In this document: positions 33,338 through 43,916 of the stretch, one piece after another
Position numbering within the stretch: position 1 is the first letter of the stretch
Layout of the letters: the number at the start of each line of letters is the position of its first letter
NCBI GenBank assembly: GCA_008704415.1
Contig: VXIS01000113.1
Span: 62,001 to 126,000, forward strand
DNA length: 64,000 nt
Source: Sphaerosporella brunnea
Taxonomy: Eukaryota; Ascomycota; Pezizomycetes; Pezizales; Pyronemataceae
Direction of reading: 5' to 3'
The notes under the pieces: model-generated
The model's input: only the letters and a program-made list of their open reading frames with translations
Databases searched by the model: none
Told to the model about the DNA's origin: nothing
Program-made: the position numbers and the translations under genes

Positions 33338-35799
33338 ATGCAGAACAACCCCCACAAACCGAGAGGTAAGTCGCTCTACACGAGCTATCAGCCTCCTCAC
33401 AGTCGGCTCTCCCCTGCGGCCGAGCAGGAGCCGCCCCCCGCTCCAGTTGCGAGGGAGCCAACTGCAAGAGCGCTGGGGAAGCTGCTCGACGACGCCTTCC
33501 CATGCTGCCTGCCATGTAAGCGATTTTTCCTGGACGGGGAAGGTCTGGAGGGCCACAAGCAGGTGTGTCCTGCCCTTCACCCCGAGTTGAAGGATGAAGC
33601 GGATGTGCCCATCGTGGAGAAGCCGAAAGCAAAAGAGGTCCTTCCGGGCCTTGTCGACACCACGGACATGCCGGATTCGGTTGTTGCGGAGACCGTCTCA
33701 GAGGAACAGGCGACGTTCAAGTTCCTCAACAACAGGGCTGTCGCTCCTCGAGCTGTCGACGCGAAGCCCGCGATCCGAAGCGCTGTTCCCCAGGTTAGCA
33801 CGGACTACAACGTATGTTTCCCACTTACTGTTGACAAGGTAAAGCCCACTAACATCGATGCTTCCTCCTCAGCAATACGGCGCCACTGGAGCAGGCAGAT
33901 TGCCGTACTCTCACTCGTGGGACAGCGGATTGGCGCTTCCAGCCGCCGGGAACTCTGCTGCGCCCCTGGGTGATGACTTTAATCGCACGCCTCGATATGC
34001 CGGTGAGGGTTCGTTCCCGTATCTGATGTCAAATGTTCAGGAGGTGCATTTCAAGCTGTTCGAGTCGGGACCGGTTCGTTGTTTGGTGTGTGTTGATGGT
34101 TTGTGGTTCCCGAACCTTATTGAACTTACAAAACACATCAAAGCGGCACATGGTTGGGATGGAGAACTGGCCTCGTTTGGCAGGGGAGGAAGGGTCACCG
34201 AGGATCCTGGACCAGGATCCTCGCCCTCGTTGTCGAGCAGCCCCGATGCCGTGCCGGCCGACGACTCCCAAGACAAATTTGCAAACCTGCTGGACCTTGA
34301 GATGCAGTTGCCGGACGTCGGTATGTACACTGCTCCGTATTTACTATTTGACCGTGAGCTTACAAGCGAGCTCCAGATAATCAACCTTTTGAGCGGCAAA
34401 AGATTGCGTTCGCCATCGTCAGTCGCTGCAAGAAGGTGTTGAAGCAGTTGATCGCCAAATTGGATGCTTGCGAAGGACCGCATTGGACCACTATGTCGTA
34501 CAACGGAAAGAACTGGCATGTCGCGGTTGACCCTGCCGCCGCCACGTCGTTCTTCCTGCCGACGCTGCTCGACGTCTGTCTTTCGCGCGACGACCTGGCG
34601 TTCCACGGGTTTGTTCTCAACGAGTGGTCGTACGAGTACATCGATAAGATGCGCATGTGCTATCACTGCGGAAGTAAGTGCTCCAGTTCTGTATGATCTC
34701 ACATCGCTCATTATTGGTAGAAAAAAACACTCCCGACATTGGCGAGTGTAAACTTCACCCAGGTCTCACACGGAAGATGTTCGATCCGAACACCAAGACC
34801 AACCGGCTGTGGTACCTATGCTGCGGACAGCTCCACTCGGAGACGCATAAGGAAGGCTGCTGTGTTTTCGCCCTGCACAGCTTTGAAGATCATGCCGTCC
34901 TCGCCAGAAACTGGTCGTTCTGCAGGGCTCCCCCCAGGGTTCCTGGCGTCGAAAAATCTAAGGCTGTCGTCATTGACTGCGAAATGGGCGGTACTCACCT
35001 CGATCGCAGCGAGCTCATCATGCTCTGCGCTACCGACCTCTTTACCGGCCAGGTTTTAATAAACCAGCTTGTCAAGCCGTCGACCCCGGTCAAGGATTTG
35101 CGCACCGAGTGGTCTGGAGTCACTCAAGAGCTTATGAACGAAGCTATTCGTACCGGAGCTTACCTGGATGGCTGGGGCCATGCGCGTGCGGAGTTGTTCC
35201 GCTACATCGATGTTGACACGATCATCATCGGACACGCGGTTCACAACGATCTTCAGCAGTTGCGCTTGATCCACGAGCGTATCATCGATACTAGCCTCTT
35301 TGTCCCTCGCCTCAAGGGCCGCAAGCAGAGCCTCAAGAGTCTCACCTGGGAGATCTTGAAGAAGCAGGTTCAGAGGGGCAGTGGTGTTTCAGGCCACAAC
35401 TGTCTCGAGGACACGATGGGGGCTCGCGAGCTCGTCCTCTGGTCTCTCTTCCATCCGGTCGCTTACGTCATGCGTGCCAAAAAGATGGGCAACCAGCACT
35501 ACAAGGCCGAGTCCGGGCGTCTTCAGAGCAAGCTCGTGGGTTGGGAGCATATGCTCAGCAAGGCCGTGGATGTGGCCCAGTCTGAGATCCGCGAACTGAA
35601 GGCTGAGATCGGAAGGTGTCACTACACCATCATGGACCTCCAGGATGCCGTTGAGGTCACAAACCACAAGCTCCGGGACAAGGAGAGAATCCACTCTATG
35701 ATGCGTCGCCGGTACCCTCAACAGTTGGGTGCCATGGTCCAGGATGCGCTTCAACAGATGGCTGTTGAGGACGCTCTTACCACTGGTAACGCCGTCTAG
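33338..35799 (+). CDS. DEDDh RNA exonuclease with zinc-finger regions
   Basis: Four exons (33338-33811, 33873-34320, 34377-34673, 34721-35799) encode 765 residues; all three introns (61, 56 and 47 bp) keep frame. The N-terminus has a C2H2-like finger (CLPCKRFFLDGEGLEGHKQVC, residues about 56-76 inclusive of flanks) and a second around 205-230 (CLVCVDGLW...HIKAAH). A CHHC-like zinc block (CKLHPG...WYLCCGQ...GCC...H) lies at about 416-460. The exonuclease domain follows: IDCEMGG near 491-497 supplies Asp and Glu, HAVHNDLQQL near 578-587 the second Asp, and HNCLED near 632-637 the His and last Asp. This is the complete DEDDh set of the REX/REXO1 group, which trims 3' ends of structured RNAs. The C-terminal ~110 residues are a predicted coiled coil. 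Which REX paralogue it is cannot be told. Confidence 0.88.
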
Positions 35800-36721
35800 T
35801 CTCTCGACGGTGTCTGGTCATGCCTCTCAGGGGGTAGGTACTAAAGGTTGCGAAAAATGTGATGGAGTCGATTTTCTTTTTCTGATTTGTATTTTCGGAA
35901 AGCGTGTACTTGAAGCTAGATACTTGTAAGTAAGTAGCTTTTCATTTGCCAGACATGGGCACTGCGATTGAATCGAAAATGGTTCTTTTGATTTTGTTTT
36001 GGGGGGTGGGAGGTTTATGTGTGAGCGAGTGTGATGTGCAGGGCGTGATTCTTCTGGGTTGTATGTGAACAGACGGAGCGATATCCAACTGTCTCCGGCA
36101 ATGGATTTATGAAATCTGGGCATATATAAACCAAGCGGTAAACCTCAGCCCCCTTTCCTTCCGCTTCTTTCTAAGTCCGACTTCACGGATCTTACATCCC
36201 TGACCGGAGGAGCAGAGGGGTGGCTGACGCAGGAAATCGGGAAGCTAAGTATGCTTGGAGGCTGTTGCAGGATCTATTTGTTTATCTGTTTACTCCCTGG
36301 AGCCGGGGTGGGTTTATTCCCCATGATGAGCTACGCTGCTCTTCTTTCTTTCTTTCTTTCTTTCTTTTTATAGTTTCCTCTGAGTGAATATATTACCTTC
36401 GATTCCACGGCACGGTGTCTGGGGAGGCAGTGCGGGGACATTTTCTAATCAAATGCGGCTTCCTCGGAGCTCCATGCCATCAGGTCCAAATGTAATCATA
36501 ATGGATCACTCGCTTGAGAGCTCTGGTCGCTTTGTCCATGGGCAGGGCGGTAGTGGGTTTCTGTGTATGAAAGGAGAACTTCTGAGGATATAGAGCTGTG
36601 GTATATAACAGGAGAACTTCTGAGGATATAGAGCTGTGATATATAACAGGAACTGTAAAGAAAACAATGGTATCAGATCGCCTTGTAGAATATCCGCTCT
36701 CTCCCTGAATACGCCCCGTAA
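35800..36721. other. spacer between convergent genes
   Basis: The 3' ends of the exonuclease (plus) and the 36722 gene (minus) meet here. It has a TTTC run (36339-36367) and the 38-bp tandem duplication at 36573-36648. Confidence 0.4.
36573..36648. repeat. 38-bp tandem duplication
   Basis: Two adjacent copies of a 38-bp unit (GGAGAACTTCTGAGGATATA ...TATATAACA) that differ at one base. It lies about 75 bp past the stop of the minus-strand gene at 36722, so it could be in its 3' UTR. Confidence 0.9.
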
Positions 36722-37279
36722 CTAAGCCAGCTCAAGCTCCCCACACTTCGCCACCAACATCTGCTCGTCCTCGTCCTCATCCCACTCATCCCATCCCCTC
36801 TTGTAAGCCGCCTGCACCTCGTCGCCTCCCTTCGCCTCAACCTCGCCATCCGGCTCCTGCTTCGCCTCCTCAACTTCCTCCTCCATGCGCTGCGTCTCGC
36901 CCTCAAGAGGCTGGGTAACTGGTGCGTCCGTCTGCGGCTTACGGCGGGCAGCCTCGCGAAGAGACTTCCGATAGTTCTTGCGGTGTTTGCGGCGTTCGCT
37001 TCGGCTTGTGCCGGTGGTGCTGGTGGTGGTGGTGATGGTGGTGGTGGTGGCGGCGGCGGCGGTGGTGGTGCGGCGACTGCGGCGACTGCGGCGATTGGCG
37101 CTGCGGGTCTTGGGGGGAACGGTGCTCAGCGGAATGCGTTTGGTAGCCGCCGTGATGGTTAGGGTGCCGTTGTCGGACGAGATGTGGAAGTGAGTGACGC
37201 CGTCGCTGGTTAGCGTTGTGGACCCGCCGGGAGGCAGCGTGATGGTCGCCGTGGTCGTGAGGATTTTTTTGTCGGGCAT
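36722..37279 (-). CDS. hypothetical basic/acidic protein
   Basis: Single exon of 185 residues from the ATG at 37279; the frame stays open upstream only through His/Pro repeats from a GGT/GTG tract, which I exclude. Residues 1-50 form a beta-like Thr-rich block (ILTTTATITLPPGG, VTHFHISSDNGTLTI). An Arg/Ser-rich basic region with an alternating Thr tract and a RKHRKNYRKSLREAARRK helix follows, then a very acidic C-terminus (EEEVEEAKQEPDGE, WDEDEDEQ). The layout resembles nuclear or nucleolar proteins, but no family is recognised. It shares a 317-bp divergent spacer with the gene at 37597. Confidence 0.55.
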   Translation of the reverse strand: MPDKKILTTTATITLPPGGSTTLTSDGVTHFHISSDNGTLTITAATKRIPLSTVPPKTRSANRRSRRSRRTTTAAAATTTTITTTTSTTGTSRSERRKHRKNYRKSLREAARRKPQTDAPVTQPLEGETQRMEEEVEEAKQEPDGEVEAKGGDEVQAAYKRGWDEWDEDEDEQMLVAKCGELELA

Positions 37280-37596
37280 TGTTGTGGGGGGGATCGTGGA
37301 GTTTGTGGTTGCTTGAGGGAGGAGGTTGGGTTTGTGGTGGTGGGGGGGGTTGATGGTGATGGAAAGGTGGTGGTGGTGGTGGTGGAGGTGGTGATGGTGG
37401 TGTGCAGTGACTTTACTTCCCACGTGCCAGCCTTACGCTTTGCACTCGTGTCGAAGCCAGGCTCGAGCAAAGCAAAACCGTGTTGCGGGCAAGTTTAACT
37501 TAGACCTTGACTGTTTTCACACCCTCTCACTCGGTATTCACCCCGCCCATTGATTTCCGCCTTCCCCGCCGGCAAGACTCCCCCCACGGCAGCACG
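37280..37596. promoter_or_regulatory. divergent spacer with GTG/GGT tract
   Basis: Contains a GGT-rich tract (37330-37403) made of GTG/GGT units, between the divergent starts at 37279 and 37597. Promoters of both genes must be here or immediately adjacent. Confidence 0.4.
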
Positions 37597-38997
37597 ATGG
37601 CCACGCTGACCAACGCCCACTGGCTACGTCCCCCGGACCCCCAGCAGTGGGGCAGCTACACCACGACGCCTGCGCCGACAGTCGCTGTCGCTTACTCGAC
37701 GGATCCAGCTCAGCATTTTGAGCAGTCGCCGGGGCCGAGTGATGCCCGCTATCACTTCCCCCCGCAACCCCCGCCAGCTCTGGACTCTCTTCGGCCCTCG
37801 ACCGCGACTCTTCCCCAGGGCTCTCAGGAATACGAAAGACACCAGCATTCGATTCCGTATGAAGCCGATCAAGGCCGGCCATCGCCCTGGCCTTCGCCGG
37901 AAAATCACCCGCAACACCGCCCCTGCCCGCCAGGTAGCAGACAGCCCGCGCCGCTTAGCGAGGGATCTTATATGCCGGCGGGTTCGAGTGGGCATGCTGC
38001 ACCGACGGCATTTGCGTCAATCCCTCACCAGTCTGAGTCTCCCCTTCCGTTCACGGAGGAGGAACTGTGGCATTTGTGGAGAGTTCAGCAGGAGTTTGAT
38101 GGTGGCCAACTGCGTATCCCGGAGGAGGAGCAGAGGAGACGGTTCCAAGAGGTTTGTGGTTCCATCTGCAATGTGGGAGAACCGGGCTGATATCTGGATG
38201 GCAGTTTAAGCTATTCTTCTGGAGTCTGTGGCGGAAGCAACAGGAGAAGGGGCAGGGACAGGTGGCGGTAGAAGGGCGTGCTACCGTTCCTGCCAGGCCG
38301 AATTTGGACCAGACGGTTCTGGCACCACCTCCACCACCACCGCCGCCGCCGCCGCCAGCCACACCGAAGAGGAAACGAGATGCCGTCCAGGACCAATACC
38401 ACGAGCAAAACATCCAAACACCGGCAAAGAAACTGCAGATTAGAATGGCACGAACGAAAAGGTTCCCACAGAGGGTACGTTGGCGTATGAAGTGGCTTCG
38501 AGTAGAGCTCTATTAACGGCATGCAGGTGGAACCCCAAAATCCCAAGCCTTCAAAGGGTCCGAGTTTACGTACGCCTAAGGCTACCCGGAAGAAAACCCC
38601 GCGACGGGTATTGCCCACCCCACGCCCACCATCCCCGATACTCAATTATAACCCACTCCCGCAGCCAGCGGCCAAAGATACAATTCAGGTCGTCATTCCG
38701 CAACGTAACCAGCCAAAAGCTCCTGCATCAGTGTTGGCATCACCACCACGGTCACTGCAACATGCGTACTTACCCCCCGGAGCAGAACTCGACCAACTGG
38801 AGTTCGTACTTGCCCTGCAGCAAGCGAGGAAGCAGAATCCTTATAACTCTGCGCTTCCGAGGGATTTTTCGGATGCGCCGTGCGAAATGGAGCCATCGTT
38901 TGATTCGGAGCTGGAGGTTTCTCTTCAGGAGCGGGCCGGCGTGAGGTGGTTATTCCTCGGTGAGCGCGAGGGGTGGAGGGTTACGCTTCGGCCGTGA
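37597..38997 (+). CDS. hypothetical proline-rich protein, three exons
   Basis: Exons 37597-38151, 38205-38474 and 38527-38997 give 431 residues; introns are 53 and 52 bp. The second intron is strongly supported (GTACGT donor, GCAG acceptor, frame kept). The first uses an unusual GTTTGT donor, and a different acceptor at 38243 is also in frame. The N-terminal 150 residues are Pro/Gln/Ser-rich and disordered. A compact segment FTEEELWHLWRVQQEFDGGQ precedes the first intron. A run of about eleven prolines and a KRKR basic patch lie in the middle. The C-terminal ~90 residues (ELDQLEFVLALQQARKQNPY ... WLFLGEREGWRVTL) look folded. No family recognised; a nuclear role is possible from composition only. 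Confidence 0.6.
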
Positions 38998-39719
38998 GAT
39001 GGGCCACAGCGTTGTATGTTGCCTTTGCGGTCTTTTTGTGACAGAAATGTACTGGGTCTACCGCTGGTTTGTTGGAGTGTGATAAAAAATACGGGGGGTT
39101 GGGCAGAGTTTGATTGAAAAAAAGCGTGGTCTTTGATGGCATGCCTGTTTGAGTTCGTTTCTTTCTTGCTGACAATAGGATGGTGAGAGTGCGGGTTTGT
39201 TCCGGAGCAGGTGGGCAGTTGGAGTTGAGATTTATCCATCAAGAATGACGCTGCATGATTTTTCAATGGCCAAATGCTTTTGAGGTTCAACTGCAGTGTT
39301 TTCCGGAGGAAATCGCATTAACTACGTAACTGTCACCGCAAGCAAAACACGGACGTGGAACGTACGGCCCTTGTCACAAGCCGTGGCAGCATTCTTTGTC
39401 TGTGGGGCACTGTTTTCGGAGATGCAGGAGCATTCCCGTGGCTATAGTGGCCATATCATAAATCGATGTTCTATGCAACAAACAACCATCTGTTCTATTC
39501 ATCGGATCTATGCAGCACGTATGGGGACCCCGTGCAACGGTCTTTCTGTCGACGATAGAATGCCAAAAATCACGTCGACACTTTCAATTCAGCGGATGGG
39601 TAATTGGCCTATCCTACCATCGCTTTGAAGCTGGAATTGTAAGTCCCGCCACACACGAATCTCGGAGCATATCTAGACCTCCTCCCCCACGACAATGATC
39701 AAACCAACAAATAGCAACA
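38998..39719. other. spacer
   Basis: No gene. Likely contains the 3' UTR of the 37597 gene and the promoter of the small membrane protein at 39720. Confidence 0.4.
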
Positions 39720-39956
39720 ATGCCGCTTCCAACGTTAACGATCCCGCCTAAATGTACGGCACCCACCACGAGCACTCGGCTTGACCACGTGGGGATTTTG
39801 CTGCTGGTTCTTGCGGTTGTCGCCGTGGTGTATGTGCTGGTTCTGGTCGGCGCGCACGCGGTGAGGAGCAGGAACGCGCGAGAGAGGAGGATGGTGAAGG
39901 ATTTGGAGCGCGGCTCGAGGGGGTTGTATCGGGGGAAGATGGAGAAGATGATGTGA
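39720..39956 (+). CDS. small single-pass membrane protein
   Basis: 78 residues from an ATG preceded by CAACA. A short polar Thr/Pro-rich head is followed by one strong transmembrane segment (VGILLLVLAVVAVVYVLVLV, about 24-43). A basic tail rich in Arg (RSRNARERRMVKDLERGSRG) follows and would lie in the cytosol by the positive-inside rule. No family recognised. Size and layout are typical of fungal small membrane proteins, but expression is unproven. Confidence 0.5.
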   Translation: MPLPTLTIPPKCTAPTTSTRLDHVGILLLVLAVVAVVYVLVLVGAHAVRSRNARERRMVKDLERGSRGLYRGKMEKMM

Positions 39957-40121
39957 GGGGGGTGTGGGTTGTCACACAATCGATTCGAGTTCGAGTGACA
40001 GAACTATGATTTCATCGCCTATTCTTGCCTTGCCGAATCCTCCGTGGCGGCGAGCGAGCTCGACACGTAACGTACACTTGCTTCTCTCCACCTGACCGAC
40101 CGAGCCCGCAACCTCCACACC

Positions 40122-40634
40122 ATGGACTCGCCACCCCCACCACCACCACCACCACAACCACAACTGCTCTCGCGACCCCCGCCCGCACCCACGCTCGCCA
40201 CGCTGCCCCCCGAGCTCCACCTCGAAATCCTCTTCCAGCTCCTGCTGCTCTCGCTCCCTCGCTCGCTCGACGCGCCGCTGCCGCCGCTGCTCGGCCACCT
40301 CGCGCAGCACCTGCCCGTGTGCGAGTACGCGGCGGTCTTTCCGGTCCTGCGCACGGCGGGGTATCGGCGGTCGCTGCTGCGGCGGCTGGCGCGGTGCAAG
40401 CTCGCAGCGTTGGACGCGCACCTGCGGCGCCGCAAGCGCGAGGTGGTCCGGGCGAAGTTCCGACGGTGCGTGTGGAAGGCGGTCTCGATATTGCTGTGGA
40501 CGAGGGAGGAGCGGGGCCTGGGCATCGCCGTCATCAGGAGCGTTTGGAGGGATGTCATGACGGCGCACGAACGCTACTGGGTCGCGGAGGAGAACGTCAG
40601 GAACTGCAGGGCTGCGCTGGGCGCGCTGCTTTAG
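40122..40634 (+). CDS. small F-box-like helical protein
   Basis: 170 residues from the ATG at 40122, following a CACC context. A polyproline head is followed by LATLPPELHLEILFQLLLLS, which resembles the first helices of an F-box (LPxEL..I). The rest is Arg/Leu-rich and helical (RRLARCKLAALDAHLRRRKR; KAVSILLWTREERGLGIA). A long opposite-strand frame (39972-40805) exists but is dominated by low-complexity Gln/Arg and a repeat, so I prefer the plus strand. If it is an F-box protein it would link a substrate to SCF ubiquitin ligase; this is a weak inference. Confidence 0.45.
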   Translation: MDSPPPPPPPPQPQLLSRPPPAPTLATLPPELHLEILFQLLLLSLPRSLDAPLPPLLGHLAQHLPVCEYAAVFPVLRTAGYRRSLLRRLARCKLAALDAHLRRRKREVVRAKFRRCVWKAVSILLWTREERGLGIAVIRSVWRDVMTAHERYWVAEENVRNCRAALGALL

Positions 40635-40683
40635 TTGGCGCGAGCTGCTTGCGGGACGATGGGATGGGACGGCATGTTGGTGT

Positions 40684-40722
40684 GCTTTGCTTTGCTTTGC
40701 TTTGCTTTGCTTTGCTTTGCTT
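40684..40722. repeat. GCTTT pentanucleotide microsatellite
   Basis: About eight tandem copies of GCTTT, 50 bp past the stop of the 40122 gene. Confidence 0.95.
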
Positions 40723-41339
40723 GGCTTCTGAAGCAGCGTTGTTGCGTAGTTGGAAAATGCGTTCTGTCCAAACGCCAGTCGTCGTCGCGTCGCTGAATGT
40801 GTCACGGTTCATCAAGCCCTTTCTTCTTTTCACAGGCGCTCTGTCCGTTACCAAAAACTTCACGCATGCTGCTTCTTCGGGGGCTGCTCGACCAAGCATG
40901 CATGCATGGCCTCCTACGCCTCTCAACCAAGCAGATTCTGGGTTTTGGTGGCTCGAACTCCCACCTTCGAGCTTAGAATACCGGGAGTTGACAATAATAA
41001 GGGTAGCCCGATCTACTGCTATACCGGTACAGAATGACGGTGAATGACTGGACATGACGTCACGGGGTCCTTAAGAGGAGACAATTCTGAAAGTTCACCG
41101 GTGATGAGTTCTTCGGCTTGTAGCGCGTCAGATGCGTCGTTTTGCACATTTCCGCAGGAAACGTAAATACCGTAGTATTATTTGCTGGCTTCTCGGCGTT
41201 TTGTTCCCTCCATAAAAAAAAATACACGTACCCACAACCCTAACCCACTCGCTCGGTCAATTTCTCCCAGCGCAGCAGCAACGCCTGAGTCCTCCAAAAG
41301 ACAGATAGTTATCCTCACTCGACACGCTTGCGCTGGTTT

Positions 41340-41344
<5 letters not shown>

Positions 41345-41389
<45 letters not shown>
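41345..41389. repeat. T45 homopolymer
   Basis: An uninterrupted run of 45 thymines, the longest homopolymer in the window. It could be the poly-A end of an old retroposed copy on the opposite strand, or simple slippage. Confidence 0.9.
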
Positions 41390-41805
41390 CACCCCCTCGC
41401 CAGTTGCGGGATGCTCATGATCCCTGACCTGGAGCAGGTCGTCCTCTAGACCCCCCCCTCGCCCTCCATGCTGCTGTGGTTGTCCAGTTGCATATCTTCC
41501 CGGCATGCTGCTGCTTCCGCTTCAGCCTGAGGTCCTCGTTGAATAGTAGCGCCACTGCGCTGTCTTCTTGCTCCAAGAAAGCGTCGGGGGCGGACCGCCT
41601 TTCGTACGAAATAATACGGTACCTACTCCGATGGATCGGGCCATGGTAATGACCGCGGTCGTTAGCCCGTTGACCGGCTACGGCAGTGTGAGTGACGGCC
41701 TGTGATCGAGCGATAGCTTGTGATCACGGTCGCCACAGAGCGCAGCAGAATTTACAGTCAGAAAGAACCCCCCAAAATTGCAGACCACAATACGGGATTG
41801 TTCTC

Positions 41806-42285
41806 AAAATCCCACCGGATGGAGAGTTTGAGCTTATGAGCTACCGCTTGAACACCCAGGTCAAGCCGCTGATATGGGTCGAGTGCATGATCGAGAGTCA
41901 CTCGGGATCCAGGATCGAGTACATGCTGAAGGCAAAGGCACAATTCAAGCGGCGGCCAACGGCAAACAATGTCGAAATCATAGTGCCTGTTCCCGAAGAC
42001 GCCGACAGTCCTCGATTCAGGACCAACATCGGATCAGTTCACTACCACCCCGAAAAGGCGGCCATCGTTTGGAAAATCAAGCAGTTTGTTTGGAGGCGGC
42101 AAGGAGTTTTTGATGCGCGCGGAGCTGGGACTTCCGAGCGTCAAAGAGGCGGAAAAAGCGGCCGATAAGCGTCAAGTTTGAGATTCCTTATTTCACGACA
42201 TCTGGAATTCAGGTCAGGTATTTGAAGATTATCGAGCCCAAGCTTCAGTGCCCAAGCTTGCCGTGGGTGAGATACATCCAGGCGC
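41806..42285 (+). pseudogene. AP-1 complex mu subunit fragment, frameshifted
   Basis: The encoded sequence matches the C-terminal mu-homology domain of the clathrin adaptor AP-1 medium chain (yeast Apm1): IPPDGEFELMSYRLNTQVKP, then ESHSGSRIEYMLKAKAQFKR, NNVEIIVPVPEDADSPRF, and WKIKQF. After a 4-bp GTTT duplication near 42087 the frame shifts, and GGGKEFLMRAELGLPS continues. A second shift near 42145 restores KRPISVKFEIPYFTTSGIQV, then RYLKIIEPKLQCPSLPWVRY. Similarity stops at about 42285, short of the usual end. The N-terminal ~60% of the protein is absent. The parent protein recognises YxxPhi and dileucine cargo in Golgi-endosome traffic; this copy cannot make it. An intact gene is expected elsewhere. 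Confidence 0.85.
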
Positions 42286-43090
42286 TCAGCGGGTTGGTCC
42301 TCCAGAACCCCTGCGGGTCGCCACAGAAAACACCACCATCGGATAACCCCGTTGCCTGTTCGCTCCAAACTGGAAACCCAAAGCGCGACACACTGGAACG
42401 TGCAACTTTGCCTCATCAGATGTGTTTCCGCAGTTTGAGCCTCTTCGGAGATTTACTGTAACATCAATCGAGAATAGTTCCCGACGAGAAGCTGCAAAAT
42501 TCCATCACCCTGGTTACGAGGAGACCGAGCATGTCGGTGGACTTGACCTTGTCTGTCGGTCACGTGCCGTACCGAGTGATGTCAGGTGAGTTGATCTGGC
42601 AAGACGGGAAGTGTGGCAGTGTTGAGACCCGTGAGATCGTGAGGGTCTGACCAGTGCTTGCAGTGCTTCCAAGCTGAGAGGGCTCTGACCCCACGTGTTG
42701 AAAAATGCACCAGGCAAGGCCATGCGCACGCGCACGCGCAGTTGACCTTTAATAATTGGCACATAACTGGTTCAACATTGCCCACAACTCCGCCATACTC
42801 TTTGGAATATCGGGCAGATACGCATCTCCGGGATACTTGGTCTCGAGCGCGGGTCGGGGACGATCCGAGCCGGCCTCGGACGCTCGGAGGAACTGGTGAA
42901 CCCATGTTCGGGCGGTACGACTACTTGCTGGAGGAGGAGGGGACAATGCGTAGGGCCGACGTCGAATACGTCTAAACGGAAAACGATTGAGGGTGATTCA
43001 CTTGCCGGCAGATGATGTCTGACTTATTATTGCTGCGAGGAGCCGAATCCGAATCACTTGCCGCATAGCCATTGTGATATCTTTCAGCAG
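42286..43090. other. spacer with weak coding signals
   Basis: Frames on both strands at 42650-42975 look partly protein-like (plus: FGRYDYLLEEEGTMRRADVE before a stop at 42975; minus: ALETKYPGDAYLPDIPKSM), so a second decayed fragment may be here. Not resolvable. Confidence 0.3.
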
Positions 43091-43250
43091 ATGAGCCGTC
43101 ACTATTTCCAGCATGAACCGTCACTCAGTGCCCATTTTCAGCACGAGCATCACTATTTCCAGCACGAACCATCACTTATTGCACATTTCCAGCACGAGCC
43201 GTCACTCTTTTCAGCACGAGTCATCACTCCTTGCCCATTTCCAGCCACTT
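43091..43250. repeat. imperfect tandem repeat, 20-25-bp units
   Basis: Six or seven diverged copies of a unit built on TCACTATTTCCAGCACGA, with 3-5-bp indels between units. The plus-strand frame would read repeated FQHEPSL, but I see no gene around it. Confidence 0.75.
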
Positions 43251-43258
43251 TTGAATAG

Positions 43259-43803
43259 CTGCGTGTCCGACTTGCGATGCGCATCCTCCGGAATGTATGA
43301 TTGCTGAAGATGCGGCATTGTTACGGCATTCTCGTGTCGAGCGGATGGCCCCGACTACACGCGCCGAAGAAAGTAGCTCCCAATTGTGCCACCACCGTTT
43401 CAGTTGCGATAAACCCCCATCTAACTATGGACTGTTGAAGTTCGTGAAGTTGGTGATCGGGCTTTGGTTCATCACGCAAACCTACGAAATCGTCATCAAG
43501 TCGGTCTCCATCAACAACAAAAGTACGGTGTTCATCGAAATACGGTACCTAATCACACAGCGGCAATCGCTCGTTTCTAGGCAATCCAGCTGTTGTGTAG
43601 GCAGGCAGCTGTTTTTTTTTTTCGCAGCAATGGGCATCTGGTTATCGTTACGCATTCCATGCCCCGCGGTATTGCCACGGAAAGCGAAATCCTGACAATA
43701 AAAATCTATCGGACTGCCGCATAATTCAAAAGCTCTGGTGGTCCTGCTGTTTGGTAGAAGCAGTGATGCTACGGTAGAGGATATCCGGGGGGTTCTTTCT
43801 TAC
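43259..43803 (+). repeat. inverted duplicate, copy 1
   Basis: About 540 bp that match, in reverse complement, 49233-49765. Long near-identical stretches include the sequences around 43330-43520 and 43640-43700. The copies differ by small indels and many transitions. A 132-codon open frame (43297-43695) lies in copy 1 but is not kept in copy 2, so coding is doubtful. The copy contains TACCGTATTTCGATGAA (inverted) similar to the start of the MITE ends. Probably a dispersed element; its 3' edge (GGTTCTTTCTTACTG) also recurs alone near 49921-49958. Confidence 0.8.
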
Positions 43804-43821
43804 TGCTCTTAATTAAATAAG

Positions 43822-43916
43822 TACCGTATTATCCCGGTAACAAGGCAATGCTAAATGACTTTGCCAGGAGGCGGAGTGACTTTGCCACATTGCCTTATTA
43901 CCGGGATAATACGGTA
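43822..43916. mobile_element. palindromic MITE, 29-bp arms
   Basis: A 95-bp element with 29-bp inverted arms (43822-43850 and 43888-43916, one mismatch) starting TACCGTATTATCCCGGTAAC, with TA at both outer ends. The centre holds two copies of TGACTTTGCCA, and AGTGACTTTGCCACAT at 43875-43890 is identical to the core of the element at 20759. Non-coding. It abuts the inverted duplicate copy 1 with only 18 bp between. Confidence 0.75.

Larger units (their letters stand above)
40635..41805. other. spacer with tandem and homopolymer tracts
   Basis: Holds the TTTGC array (40684-40722) and the T45 tract (41345-41389). No credible gene. Confidence 0.4.

Noticed and set aside
39972..40805. 277-codon minus-strand frame
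   Set aside because: Gln/Arg-rich and includes the translated GCTTT repeat; the plus-strand frame has a better start and an F-box-like motif.
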